Shown here one piece after another: positions 48,251 to 58,916 of a stretch of DNA of 64,000 bases. Source of the DNA: Stromatinia cepivora (taxonomy: Eukaryota; Ascomycota; Leotiomycetes; Helotiales; Sclerotiniaceae); NCBI GenBank assembly GCA_014898415.1, contig RCTD01000005.1, positions 1,798,001 through 1,862,000 on the forward strand. The letters are read 5' to 3'. Made by a program: the position numbers and the translations under genes. Position 1 is the stretch's first letter. Each line of letters opens with the position of its first letter. The notes under the pieces were generated by a model, which saw only the letters and a list, made by a program, of their open reading frames with translations, made no database searches and was not told the DNA's origin.

Positions 48251-48293
48251 ATGAGTCCTTAATGTGGTGTGTAGTCATAAGTATGATATGACA
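48251..48293 (-). promoter_or_regulatory. conserved upstream block of array copy 2
   Basis: ATGAGTCCTT and then GTAGTCATAAGTATGATATG, about 240-285 bp upstream of the ATG. The two parts are in the opposite order to copy 1. Confidence 0.35.
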
Positions 48294-48603
48294 CATAGCT
48301 GGAGAAGATGGTGGAAATATGACTGGAGATAATGATTAGGGAATGACTGTTCGATGGATATTTTAGAATTACTTCAGATTAAAGTATTTGTGCAGTGAAA
48401 GGATTCATCAAAGATTTTGAAACTTAGTCTTATTTGAGAGGAAAAGCAACGGGTGTTTATTTTACAAGCTAGAAATATCTAAGATTTATTTGATGGCGCC
48501 AGAAACTCCAATATACACACTGCGCATTAGTACCTCGTGATGTCCTCTCCACAATAAAAATACAACGTCATTCGAACTCCATACTCAATCCATACTAAAT
48601 AGT

Positions 48604-49430
48604 CTACATCATCAAACACCTTGGTGATTTCTTTTTTCGCTAGTGAAAGTTAGTATGCTTCGTGTTTACTGAGTGAAAGGGTTTATGCATTATCTTACTT
48701 CCCGAGCCCCATGACGATCATCAGAATTCAGCATGGATGTCATCTCACAGAAATATCTCGCCTTACTTGTTTTCTTTACAGGTACTAGTTGCTTTACAGA
48801 TTGCTCTACCGATTGATTTACCCGTGCCGGAGGGAGGTTTGTAGAAGGCTTTTTCGGTGTAGGGACTTCAATGCGTGTGCGTGCGCGAGCAACACCTGGT
48901 TGTTGTGCTGTGTAGGACGTCAGGCTGTAGGGTCCTCTTTGTTGTTCAAGTATGTTGTCACTTGGGAGAGGCTGTACTGATGGCTGATCGAAGCGTACTT
49001 TCCGCTCGTGGATCTTTGCTGCTGATTGCTGATGCTTTATTCTCCCACGGCGAGGATTCTCTACCGGCTCTAGATAAGGCTTTAAATATTCTAATTCCCT
49101 CCAGTCATATTCCATATCCGGTGACGCGGACCTCTAGGATTTCTCTAGCTAAGACCTTAGTCTAGAGAGGGGAGCTAAGGTTAATTGTTCTGCGGGCCGA
49201 TATCCTCCATGCTTTGGCCGTTGATGGTGATAGTGATATTGAGTAAAGTCGGGGAGATATTCTTCTGAGGTTTGGTTTCGGTTCTCGCGCTGCTGATATT
49301 CTGTATGGGTCGGAAGATATGTTGTGGGGTTTTGGAGATTATCTTTTGACCCTTCTTTCGCTTCTGTGAACTTGGACAGGCGGCGGATCGGTTTCCTGCT
49401 TGATTTTGTAGATTTTCGAGAGGATGACAT
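48604..49430 (-). pseudogene. tandem CaaX protein, copy 3 (ends RCLMM), with two in-frame stops
   Basis: ATG at 49430 (MSSSRKSTKSSRKPIRR) and the final intron (48698-48640; GTAAGA donor, CTAAC branch, CACTAG acceptor) are in one frame over 732 bases. The last exon, 48639-48604, encodes RKKKSPRCLMM. Two TAG codons at about 49149 and 49131 interrupt exon 1. No usable GT donor lies in the 100 bp before them, so splicing cannot easily remove them. Downstream of the stops a shorter ORF from an ATG at 49115 (MEYDWRELEYLKPYLEP) reaches the CaaX exon and would give about 150 aa. The block ARYFCEMTSMLNSDD matches the family block. It lacks the extra upstream Cys. It is either a decayed copy or one that now starts internally. 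Confidence 0.5.
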
Positions 49431-49735
49431 GTTTACTGTGAGGCTTGAATGATAGCACCAGGTGATCGATGGTGTATGTTATGTGAGTCTCAGTGGCTTA
49501 TTTCGAAGTACTTTAAGCAAGTTCTTGGAGTAAAAAATCCGACGCAAAGTGTTTGCGGTGAGTCAGATACTATACTTAGCAGAATGAAATCTGATAAACG
49601 TTTGGAAATTCGAAAAATATTGAAAATCTGGGATTATGGATGTTGTGTTATGATTTCAAGAAAGCTCTTGAGGGATGGGGGATGCAAAATTATGGATTCC
49701 GCAAATATGAGTTATGAATATTTAGTGTCTACCGA

Positions 49736-49830
49736 CTTAGTCATAGGGGTGATAACCTAAGAATCCCCAATTTTTGACGTTACAGGCCCTGAAGTCATGG
49801 TTCTGACGAGTCCTGGAGTCATTTTGGTGG
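49736..49830 (-). promoter_or_regulatory. conserved upstream block of array copy 3
   Basis: CTTAGTCATAGGGGTGATAA, then GAAGTCATGGTTCTGACGAG and TCCTGGAGTCATTTTGG, about 305-400 bp upstream of the ATG. The GAGTCCTGGAGTCATT part is shared almost exactly with copy 5. Confidence 0.45.
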
Positions 49831-50166
49831 ATTTCAGGGAGGGAATGAATGACTGGTTCGAGAGCGAGAAGATGAGATTTTAATGAGTCGTATCATCACA
49901 GCTCAGCGGCTCTTATGCGCATTTTGGAGTTCTTCCAGTTCAGATTATTAGGCATTTTTTGTTTTTGTGAAAAAATATATTTGTGTTATTGAAATCTTTG
50001 AAAAGCTACGATTATTTACGATACAGACTATCCATATCTCAAAGCTCTGTGCAAAATTCCTACGATATCGTTAATTCCATCAATACACCTCGTCATTTAT
50101 CCAACCAAAAAGGCAGCATTAATACCATGCTCAAATATCCATCCTCACAATACCATTCCTAACACC

Positions 50167-50508
50167 CTACATCATCAAACAAGAGCATCCACTCGTTTTC
50201 TATAAACACGTTAGCACATTTCCTCTATTTAATAAAAAGACTTGTATATCGCCCACCTCCACAGGATCCGTACCTAGTATATGGGCATTGTTGAAGTCGG
50301 CGAATGTGGTGTTTTTGTGACCGCCTCGTATCCTTATGACTTGGGGTTCTTGGCAGGAGGGTTTGGTTGTTGGGGGGTTTTGGGATGGATTGGTTGGAGA
50401 CTGGGATTGGGTTTTTTTATATGAGGTTTGTGAGTGTGTGTGGGAGGGTGCATGTGTGTTGATGTTGTATCTGGGATTTAGTTTTGGCTGTGTGGTTGAG
50501 GTTGACAT
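50167..50508 (-). CDS. tandem CaaX protein, copy 4 (ends GCSCLMM)
   Basis: Exon 1 50508-50257 (84 codons, start MSTSTTQPKL), intron 50256-50200 (donor GTGGGC, CTAAC branch, TTTATAG acceptor), exon 2 50199-50167 encoding KTSGCSCLMM; 94 aa. The body is rich in Thr, Ser, Pro, Asn and Gln, and the family block is HKNTTFADFNNAHILG, very close to NTTFENV in copy 5. A later donor (GTCTTT at about 50241) is also in phase; the chosen one aligns with copy 5. The ATG region (GAGGTTGACATGTTGG on the plus strand) and about 80 bp upstream align well with copy 5. Confidence 0.6.
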
Positions 50509-50822
50509 GTTGGTTGAATTTGAATGTTTAATTTTGAGGGGTTTGATTGTGCTTGTGGATGTGGGGATGAGGTGGACGGTGATGGCGATGATGTGGCTTG
50601 AGGTGCCGGAGTGAGGTGCTTGGTGTGAAGCGTTGAGTAAGACGTTGAGTGACGTACTTGGAGTTGAAAAGCACAAAAGAATGAATATCTATTAACATTC
50701 GCAAATTTCAAGGTAACAGTCTTAAGTTTCTGATTTTGGATATCGTGTTTTGAGTTCAGAAAATTCTTGGAAATTATGGAGGCGCGGGACTATATTTCCT
50801 CGATGTGGGTGTATAGTTCATA

Positions 50823-50957
50823 GGTATGTATGATGGTATGTATGATGGTATGTATGATGGTATGTATGATGGTATGTATGATGGTATGTATGATGGTATG
50901 TATGATGGTATGTATGATGGTATGTATGATGATATGTATGATGGTATGTATGATGGC
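50823..50957 (+). repeat. 12-bp minisatellite, unit TATGTATGATGG
   Basis: About eleven nearly perfect copies, 315-450 bp upstream of array copy 4. The ORFs across it (MYDG repeats on plus, IIHT repeats on minus) are artefacts. Confidence 0.95.
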
Positions 50958-51015
50958 TATGAGTCTCCGAGTTATGGGAGTCATTCTGGTTTATTTTGGG
51001 AGAGAATGACTGGTT
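50957..51015 (-). promoter_or_regulatory. conserved upstream block of array copy 4
   Basis: CTATGAGTCTCCGAGTTATG, then GGGAGTCATTCTGG and GAGAATGACTGG, about 450-510 bp upstream of the ATG, or about 315 bp if the minisatellite is discounted. Confidence 0.4.
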
Positions 51016-51522
51016 TGTGAGAAAGGGAGGAGATGGAAGAGTGAATGAATATGCTGAAGAATGGTTAAGGTTCTTGCGGCGATGTGTTGTGGAGAGTTGT
51101 GATGATATTTCATTAATTCTGGTTTGGTAATGGATGTCATTTGATATTGTATTTCTTGACTATGTTTCAAGTGAAAGTTCATTTGAGACTACCTGCCTGT
51201 TACCAGAAATTCATGTCCAACTTCACGGGTGTCGTCGAAAGCCATAATTGCAATTCACTCTCCTCTACGCATCAAACTATTTTGATTCCACACACATACT
51301 ACAGGAAGTCATATGGTGCCATGATCGCGCGACTCGGAAGGCTCATATACATTTAGAAGCTATTTCAGAACAGTCTGGTCTGGTAGTAAAAAGGTTCATT
51401 TGTATTTGAGAAGCTTATTGAAAAGCAACGATTGTCTAATATACAGTCTGATGTTCTCTAACGTATATATGGTAGTACGCCAATGATATTAACTCCATCC
51501 TCATAACACCATGCTCAATAGC

Positions 51523-52091
51523 CTACACCATCAAACAACCACAACGTCCGCCATCTTCGTCATATTTCTATCGTTAGGGGTTAATATTTCCTGTATTTAT
51601 TGAAGCAAATAGGTGGTTATGCTTACCTCATTCTTCTCCTGAAAATCGGGAACACGCTTTACATTCTCAAACGTGGTATTATATGAGGGGACAGCCTCCT
51701 GACCTATGGCCCATCCTAGACCCTCTGGCTTTCCAGACGCCGGCTGGAAGTGAGCATAATACCTATCCTCTTTATGATTACGTGTCTCGCGTATAGGATT
51801 TTGTCCATCCGTCGAAATGATACTAAGTTGTGGAGATGGTGTGCGTGCTGGTGTAGGGGGCTGTCGTTGATTTGCAAGTGCGCGGTTGAATTCATCGGCA
51901 CTAGGTTGAGGATATTGAGAATACTGGAACGAATTTTTATAGCCTGAGGCTTTTTGGTATTCATAAGCACTTGGCTGAGGCGGCTCCTTGCAGTTAGGGA
52001 TTGCATTGCTCGTGCACAAAGCATTGTGACCGTTTTTCTTTAAGGGGATTCGGGGTTGTCGTGATGCAATGTTGTGTTGTGGGGTTGACAT
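51523..52091 (-). CDS. tandem CaaX protein, copy 5 (ends RCGCLMV)
   Basis: Exon 1 52091-51627 (155 codons, start MSTPQHNIAS), intron 51626-51568 (GTAAGC donor, CCTAAC branch, GATAG acceptor), exon 2 51567-51523 encoding KYDEDGGRCGCLMV; 169 aa. The body is disordered, with a repeated S-A-Y/D-E pattern (PQPSAYEYQKASGYKNS, PQPSADEFNRALANQRQ) and the family block NTTFENVKRVPDF. The CLMV end keeps the CaaX pattern with Val last, which is less typical for farnesylation than Met. The frame is open upstream to 52409, but alignment with copy 4 around the start supports 52091. It is the copy nearest the zinc-cluster relic. Confidence 0.6.
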
Positions 52092-52370
52092 GTTGGGAAG
52101 GCTTGAATGTGAACAAGAGGAATGGGTGGACGGCAATGACGATGTGGGCTTGAGTGGCTGGGCTGAACTGTTGTGAGTGAAGTAGGTGCCTGAGAGAATC
52201 GATATCGATTGACGTATGAAAGATTGACGGTGGATTGTTTCGAATTCTGAATGTTGTGTTGCTTTGTGGTTTGAATGTTTTGTTTCGAATGCTTTGTGTA
52301 ACTTTGCAAGAGGGTGCGAAACTATACATACACAATTGGCCATCGTATGAATTGCATTAATTATTCTTGA

Positions 52371-52436
52371 CATAGTCATAGGTTTGATATTCATGAGTCC
52401 TGGAGTCATTCTGTGTATTCGAGGGCTAATGACTGG
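52371..52436 (-). promoter_or_regulatory. conserved upstream block of array copy 5
   Basis: CATAGTCATAGGTTTGATAT, then CATGAGTCCTGGAGTCATTC and CTAATGACTGG, about 280-345 bp upstream of the ATG. It overlaps the end of the decayed regulator frame at 52406. Confidence 0.45.
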
Positions 52437-53196
52437 ATTTCGCAGATAGGCCAGGATTTGAAGTCATGGATTGGGATGAAAAGGTGTTGGATATGTGAGG
52501 CCAGATCCTGGTGTTGGTTTTTGGATAACTTCATATACTCGTGATATGAAAAGTATTGAGTTTGCATATCAAAATCCCTTTTATGTCCTAAAGCCTGAGG
52601 ACCTATAGTAATTTCATCCCATGCATCCTAAAGTTTTCCGGTTAGCTATCGTCGATTCAACCACCACTACATCTATAACTCACCCAGTCAAAATCTTCCG
52701 GCACATCCACCTGCTCTCCAAAAGTCCCAAAGTTTTTCCAGTATCAAACATTTTCTCCGGGACCATACTTATATTCCAATTATCTCCCGTCTTCGGACTA
52801 ATTATCGGTGGTATAGGCACATTTGTATATATTGGCGTCGTATTTGAGATCGCTTCCGCATCCACATTAGTATTAAAAGTAGTAGTAGGTTGTTTAATCG
52901 GATCCAGATTTAAATTCAACTCCACATTACTTTGAACCTTTACCGTCAACCTTTTAATTAAACTCATAAGAACACTCACCGCACATTTAGTATCAATAAA
53001 CTCTCCCCAAACATCTCTCGAACTCACAAGCGCATCCAATTTCCCTTTTTCAGCAACAGAACAATAGCTCATTCCCCACTCCTCGGAGCAGCCCTTTGAT
53101 TCGTACTAAAATCCAAACACATAATCATAGCTGCAAGTAAAAATAATGATTCGTGATGGAAAATTGCTACCATTGCATATGCTGTAATATTCCGCC
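52406..53196 (-). pseudogene. relic of a fungal zinc-cluster transcription factor, C-terminal part
   Basis: Minus-strand pieces in successive frames read AYAMVAIFHHESLFLLAAMI, MCLDFSTNQRAAPRSGE (about 53196-53075), then KLDALVSSRDVWGEFIDTKC and VSVLMSLIKRLTVKV (to about 52740), then YWKNFGTFGEQVDVPEDFDW and, after an intron 52683-52628, DAWDEITIGPQ. This is the C-terminal pattern of fungal_trans-domain regulators. Frame breaks lie near 53073 (a run of four G where five would restore the frame) and near 52740 (not a homopolymer). No DNA-binding domain was found upstream. It is different from the intact regulator at 55019. Confidence 0.55.
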
Positions 53197-55018
53197 CGCT
53201 TTACTCGCTTTGTGCATGCTTACTTGAATATTTAAAAGTGCCATGGAGGAGGAGACACACATAAGTCTTGAGAACCAACGGTAATCATCCGGGTTTTCGA
53301 AGACCGTCGCGCCCCAGCATCTGCGACGAAGGAGGAGAATGCTTTTGTAGTAGAATTCTTGGAGGAAGAATTTTTCGGTGATAGCGAAGGGGGGATCCGT
53401 GCGAAATTTGGGAGAGGGTGCCGAGTTGAAGGTGGGCAGAGATAAGGTCGTAATATTTTTTGAGCATGCAATCGAGCCTGATTACTTCGGTTTAGAGTTG
53501 TGGTTAGACGATATGGGGAAACTGGATTACATAGCCGTAGGCTCGCATGATGCAGAGTTTTACTAGCTGGTAACAATTGCATGTATTTTCTGTGTCCGGT
53601 CGCGATGGTGGAAGAACCCGCTCATGTCTTCGGAGAACTCATGCCCACGCAAATTGCGGGGCCCCCTGGCATCGCATTCTGCGAATTTGATGGATTTTGG
53701 TGGACCAATTTGTACGGAAAATATGGGGGCAAGCTCCCAAACCTCCATTGCTCACTACGCTCAAAGAGTGAAGCTTGATTTCTCCTCCCCAAAATTGTCA
53801 GCCTCCATGGTAGTGGCCCCCGGAGGGCCAGCAGAGCGTCATTTAAATGAAATAACTTACTCACATCATTAAGAATAGAATCCTAATGTGTACTTCTTGT
53901 ATCAACAGAAGATTTTTGACCAGCTGTTTGACCCACGTGATCACCAGTATCCAAGGATTGATATTTCTATTCTCCTTAGAAATCAGAAATAAAATAGAGT
54001 CTTCCAGTTGATTTATTCTTCCTCTCATATACTCCTACTCCAATTTTGAAGTAGATGAGCCCAACATTCGACTATCATTCTTATCAGCGTATGAGCAGGT
54101 AGTGATGGCTACATCTCCCCTAAGTACATGCCCGGATTTTGACATGATTTTTCTCTATTGCATTTTTATTTTTTGACCCTACATACTTGACAAGAGAGAG
54201 GTATACGATGTACAGATGTTCATCTACTATCCATAATTGATTACTAGTCAATATAGAATCATCACGAGCAGTTGGAGAATCCAAACGAAACGTGATAGGT
54301 GCGAGTAGAGAGTACGAAATTAGGATAATGGAGTGTGTTACGAGGCTTTGAAGGCTGGAAATCTCGGTCTGAATATTGAAGATCCTTTCGTACATCATTA
54401 CGTGAAGTTGTCTGTTCCTCTCCATATGGATTATGGATTTATTCTATGACGAGTGAGATATGCTGTGATATGTAAGCAAGTCAGCACGTTGCAGTTCAAT
54501 CCTTGAATAATGGTTGATGATTGGGTGAAGCGGAAGCGGTGATGCGTTGGTGCGTTTGAAAGAGGAGTCACGTGAAATATTTAATTATTCCGTCGAAACG
54601 GCGGAGGAAGAGCGAGCGCTCCCTTCCTACCCTTTTCCTCCCTTCTTCATCTGGTAAAGTCAAAAAAGCTCCTCATGTTATTCTCATCTACACGAACTCA
54701 TTCTCTTCCTTCTTTCCTTCTGTTGCATCGATAAATTAACTACCTACTTTACTCTACAGCTATTGACAACGACCAAACAAGCTTTGAAGTTGGTGTAGAT
54801 AAGCGCAGATCCACAGATCCGGAACTAGCTCAATATTCCTATCCACCCCCTGTTCTCAATCAAACATTCAAGCTTCGAGGGAAATCAAACTTCTAAAGAC
54901 ATTCAAGCTTTCCTGAGACATTCAAACTTCGAGAAATATCGGACCTTCGAACTTCTTATATAATCGGAACTTCAAGAAACATTCAAGCCTCCAGCGCCAT
55001 TCAACAACCTAATCCAAT
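53197..55018. other. intergenic region, about 1.8 kb
   Basis: ORFs on both strands at 53232-53872 are compact and GC-richer, but none has a recognisable domain. They could be remnants of the missing N-terminal part of the regulator relic or unrelated. From about 54590 the sequence is probable promoter and leader of the intact regulator, with repeated ACATTCAAGCTT-like units at 54864-55000. Confidence 0.45.
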
Positions 55019-57231
55019 ATGTCAGTTAGACCAGCTTCAGTGGCTCTCGCTGATGACGAAAATCGTAAGAAACGTGTTAGGAAAGGAACTAAAAGTTGTT
55101 GGGAATGTAAAAGAAGAAAAGTCAAATGTCAATTGAGTTCGGAAAATGTCAGCGTTTGTTCTGGTTGCCTATCACGTGGAACGACTTGTATAAGTCAAGA
55201 ATATCCAGAAGAACATGATTCTTCAGGTGGTCCACAAATTGGTGAACGACTTGGTCGTATAGAGCTTATTCTTGATAAATTGATGGCAAAAATGGAACAA
55301 TATGAAGAGCAAGAAAATGCCACAAAAATTCATACTCCAGAAAGTATGGGTACTGGTGATGTTCTTACACCATTTCCAAATACTACCTCAAATGGATATG
55401 ATAGTGCTACAACTGTACCAATACTTTCTCTTTTTGATAATTCTGTCGTAAGTATTCCTATGTCCCATACTTCATATACTGATATATTTGCTCACATTCA
55501 TCAAAGTTAGGTCGCCGAGAAAAGGAAAGAGAGATCATAATTTCCAAATCTCAGTCAACTGGAGAGAAGTCAACTAAGCAATGCCGACCCCCAACAAAGG
55601 TTGAAAGAATCAAAGATGTTTTAATAGAACTTCTACCATCACAAGAAGCTACAAATACACTATGTTCTTTCAGTGATTGTTGGCTATTGATGCATTCTTT
55701 AACACAACATTCGGCTCATATTATGTTAGAGCCAACAGGATTCAATCCGAATCATTCATTTAATATTCCTAGCATTGCAAAAGAAAGCCCTGCAACAATA
55801 GCACAAACACTTCTTTACATAGCTGTATGCTTACAGCAAGTACCTCATGGATATGATGCCAGTCGACTTGGATTTACCACAAGTGTTCAAGCTCGAACAG
55901 ACAAAATAATATCAACAGTCTCGGGACTCGTGACTTCGGATGATGAACTCGTGGCTTCTGTTCAAGGGCTCGAATGTTTGATACTCCAAGGATTGTTCCA
56001 TATGAATGCTGGAAATTTACGTCGTTCATGGCTTACATTTCGTCGAGCTATGAATATCGGTCAACTTATGGGTCTACATAGACGTGAAGAGCTTGGTAGT
56101 ACACCTTTACCACCAGGAGGAAATCACCTTTGGAGAAGCCTAATGCAAGCAGATAGATATCTAAGTTTACTCTTGGGTATGCCTGCCGGAGCAGGCGATA
56201 GTGTTATTCTACCACACGAAACATTCACTAATCCTGATATCGACCATGAACTTCTTTTCATTCGAAAAATTACAAATTTAGCTGGAGGAATTATTGAACG
56301 AAATCAATCCGAACATATTCATGCATTTGCCATTACTCAAGAACTAGATGAGAAACTCGAGAATATTGGAAGAGAAATGCCTTCGTCTTGGTGGGAAGCA
56401 CCTGATCGTATTGAAACCATGAACAAAAGTACGAATTCAGCCGCAAAATTCGATCGAATCATGTCACAAATTTACTACTTTCAATTACAATCATTCTTGC
56501 ATCTACCTTTTATGGTTCGAGCTGCCACAGAACGTCGTTACGACTATAGTAAATTCACATGTATGAAATCATCACGAGAAGTCATATCCCGCTATCTCAC
56601 AATTAGACGCTCCGGTACGAAATCATTTTGTTGCAGAGTTGTGGATTTTGGTGCATTTACGGCATGTGTAACCCTTCTCTTGAGTGTTTTGGAAACTCCA
56701 CCGGTAGGAGGGGATACCATCGCAGTCCAAGATCAAAAAAGATCCGACAAGGAACTCGTGGAAACTGTCCTTGGTTTAATGAGCGAATGCGCTTCTGAAG
56801 AAGACATAATGGCCATTCAAAGTGTCGAAGTCATCAAAACTCTCCTCTCATCCACTAGCACTAGCGGAAATTTACGTCTAACGATCCCATATTTTGGAAC
56901 TATTTCAATAGCACGTACACCAACACCTTCAACACCCGCTACGAATATTACTCAATCGACTCCCTCTATCGATACAAACCAATCTTCATCGAACACTACT
57001 TCAGCGCTTATTAATATGACACCGGGAGATACCTCACAAGCTCAGAATGAATTCGTTAATTCACTTAATTGTCCATGGGCTGCTCAACCAATTGTTTCAT
57101 TTAAGAGTAGTCAATTTCCTCCGTTGGAACCAGAACAACAATTTGATGATTGGTCGGGTTTACAGGTGGATAATACGATGTTTTTTGATAGTTTATTGAA
57201 TACGGATTTGGAGGCAAATTGGTATTTTTAG
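55019..57231 (+). CDS. Zn(II)2Cys6 transcription factor
   Basis: Exons 55019-55447 and 55507-57231, with a 59-bp intron (GTAAGT donor, CAAAG acceptor); 717 aa. The zinc cluster is at about residues 27-61: KSCWECKRRKVKC, then CSGCLSRGTTC, six Cys in the usual spacing. A short coiled coil follows (IGERLGRIELILDKLMAKME). The middle homology region has LIELLPSQEATNTLCSFSD, LLYIAVCLQQVP and GLFHMNAGNLRRSWLTFRRA, then MNIGQLMGLHR and RSLMQADRYLSLLLGMP, the fungal_trans pattern. The tail from about 610 is Ser/Thr/Asn-rich with acidic and aromatic residues (FDDWSGLQVDNTMFF), a probable activation region. Such proteins bind CGG-based sites in the nucleus (family knowledge). The target genes cannot be inferred. 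It is not obviously part of a metabolic cluster here. Confidence 0.9.
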
Positions 57232-57948
57232 TTGTGGAATGAAGGAGGGAGAGGTACGCAATGGATGAGGTAGATTGCTTGCCAATTTGATGTTTCAACC
57301 CGGATTTGACGATCAAATGGTCTCTCTGACTCTATGCTTGGGATTTGGAAAGATGAAGATTTTGAAAGGCGATTTCTTCTGTGTATCATGAGGTCAGTTG
57401 ACGAGCTTGCAATGCGGGGTCAAATTGAGACTGTCATTAATTTTTTGTCTGGAACGGTTCACAGGGGGATAAATGGAGCATGGGAATGGGGTCAAAATGA
57501 ATCAGATGGAGATACCAATAGCGAGTAACGCGCAGGATATGAAGGATGTACCACGAGGCACAATTTAATATACGCAGCATTTATTTTATGGGGGGGAGAA
57601 GAGGGGGGCGGAGTTGGTGATGAAAATGAGATTTAGTGAAAATGGATGGGGAAATGGTAGTTGAAGGGGGGGTTTGGTGATGGAGTGCGCGAAGGGGATG
57701 ATGATACAAAAAATGACCATAACAGTAAATCTTTGGCGGCGGGCCCAGTGTTACTTTGTATATTAGGTTGACTGCTACTTTTATTAATTCCTTAATTCAT
57801 GAATGAAGTCCTCTCGTTTTAGATCATACAAAAATTCAATCTGGATGTGTGTTAAGAAATTCTTATTTCCCCCACTTTTGTCTTTTCTCGCTAAAATATC
57901 TCTTTGGGGAATATATAAAGCTAATATCTAACACAAACCTTGGAAACA

Positions 57949-58101
57949 ATGCTCATCTCAATTCCCCATTCATACAGTCTATCTATACAAAACCCGGAGA
58001 AGAAACATCCAGACTTTGATATTTCAGGAGGCGGAGATGAAGAGGGAGAATTTGGGATGGATTATAATGAGGTAATAATGAAGAATATTTATAACAATTA
58101 A
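57949..58101 (+). CDS. doubtful 50-aa ORF
   Basis: MLISIPHSYSLSIQNPEKKH, then PDFDISGGGDEEGEFGMDYN. The ATG follows a TATATAAAG box (about 57910-57920) by about 30 bp. A GAG/GTAATA near 58071 could be a donor. No family is recognised; it is weakly supported by composition only. Confidence 0.2.
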   Translation: MLISIPHSYSLSIQNPEKKHPDFDISGGGDEEGEFGMDYNEVIMKNIYNN

Positions 58102-58296
58102 TAGCGGGATTAATTAGTTATATTCCAAATAATAGGGGGGAAGGAAGTAAAGGATGATAAATGCAAAGTATAAAAAGCAAAATAAAACGGTAACAAACTT
58201 TTTTCGCTGCTCTTATGAGTGTCTTTATCATTATCAAAACCCTATAATCTATCACCTCTCACACTTTAATATTCACGCCCTAGAATCTCAAATTCC

Positions 58297-58452
58297 CCAT
58301 CAAACTTCCTCTCAAACTTCCTCTCAAACTTCCTCTCAAACTTCCTCTCAAACTTCCTCTCAAACTTCCTCTCAAACTTCCTCTCAAACTTCCTCTCAAA
58401 CTTCCTCTCAAACTTCCTCTCAAACTTCCTCTCAAACTTCCTCTCAAACCTC
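58297..58452 (+). repeat. 12-bp minisatellite, unit TCTCAAACTTCC
   Basis: Thirteen nearly perfect units. Because the period is a multiple of three, both strands stay open and give artefact ORFs (QTSS on plus; KFER or RGSL on minus). Confidence 0.97.
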
Positions 58453-58865
58453 CATCCCCATCCCCACCCCCATCCCCAGCCAGGGTATCCAATAATCCGG
58501 ACCGACAGACTAGATCCAAGCATTCAATAATCGAAATCCCCCAAATAATCCAAATATTCTAATAACATTTCGATATTTCAAAAAGATAAAAAAAATATTT
58601 AAACACAATTCATTATTTCAATTGATATGAATATCCTAAATAAATTCAGGAATTCAAAAGATTCTTATTGTTGGACTGCAGTCCGGATTATTGGATATTT
58701 TACCCCCATTCCATTTTATAATATCAATCTATCTATCTAATTCCTATATATTCACCCATATATATCTCAGGTTCGCACTATCAGGGCTAGCTTCAATACC
58801 AAAGTAAAAAATATCCAAAACCAAAAAAAAAGGAAGGGAATAATGTAATTTATATACCCCACCCC

Positions 58866-58916
58866 CACTTTCTTCCCTTCTTCCCTTCTTCCCTTCTTCC
58901 CCTCTTCCCTTCTTTC
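58866..58916 (+). repeat. short pyrimidine repeat, unit CTTCTTCCC
   Basis: About five imperfect 9-10-bp units. Confidence 0.8.

Noticed and set aside
49131..49153. A 22-bp intron that would remove both stops in CaaX copy 3
   Set aside because: It is too short for known fungal splicing; no other GT donor lies within 100 bp upstream.
45897..52091. The array as classical a-factor mating pheromone precursors
   Set aside because: Those precursors are usually about 20-40 aa or carry repeated pheromone units. These are 79-181 aa, without repeated peptide units and in five divergent copies. Only the CaaX end is shared, so I do not claim the role.
52092..52409. Longer N-terminus for CaaX copy 5 (frame open to 52409), and similar extensions for copies 2 and 4
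   Set aside because: The nucleotide similarity between copies places the start at the MSTP/MSTS/MSSS ATG. The upstream residues do not align and this DNA looks like 5' leader.
58154..58523. 113-aa plus and 85-aa minus ORFs with QTSS/KFER repeats
   Set aside because: They are translations of a 12-bp minisatellite that stays open because the period is a multiple of three.
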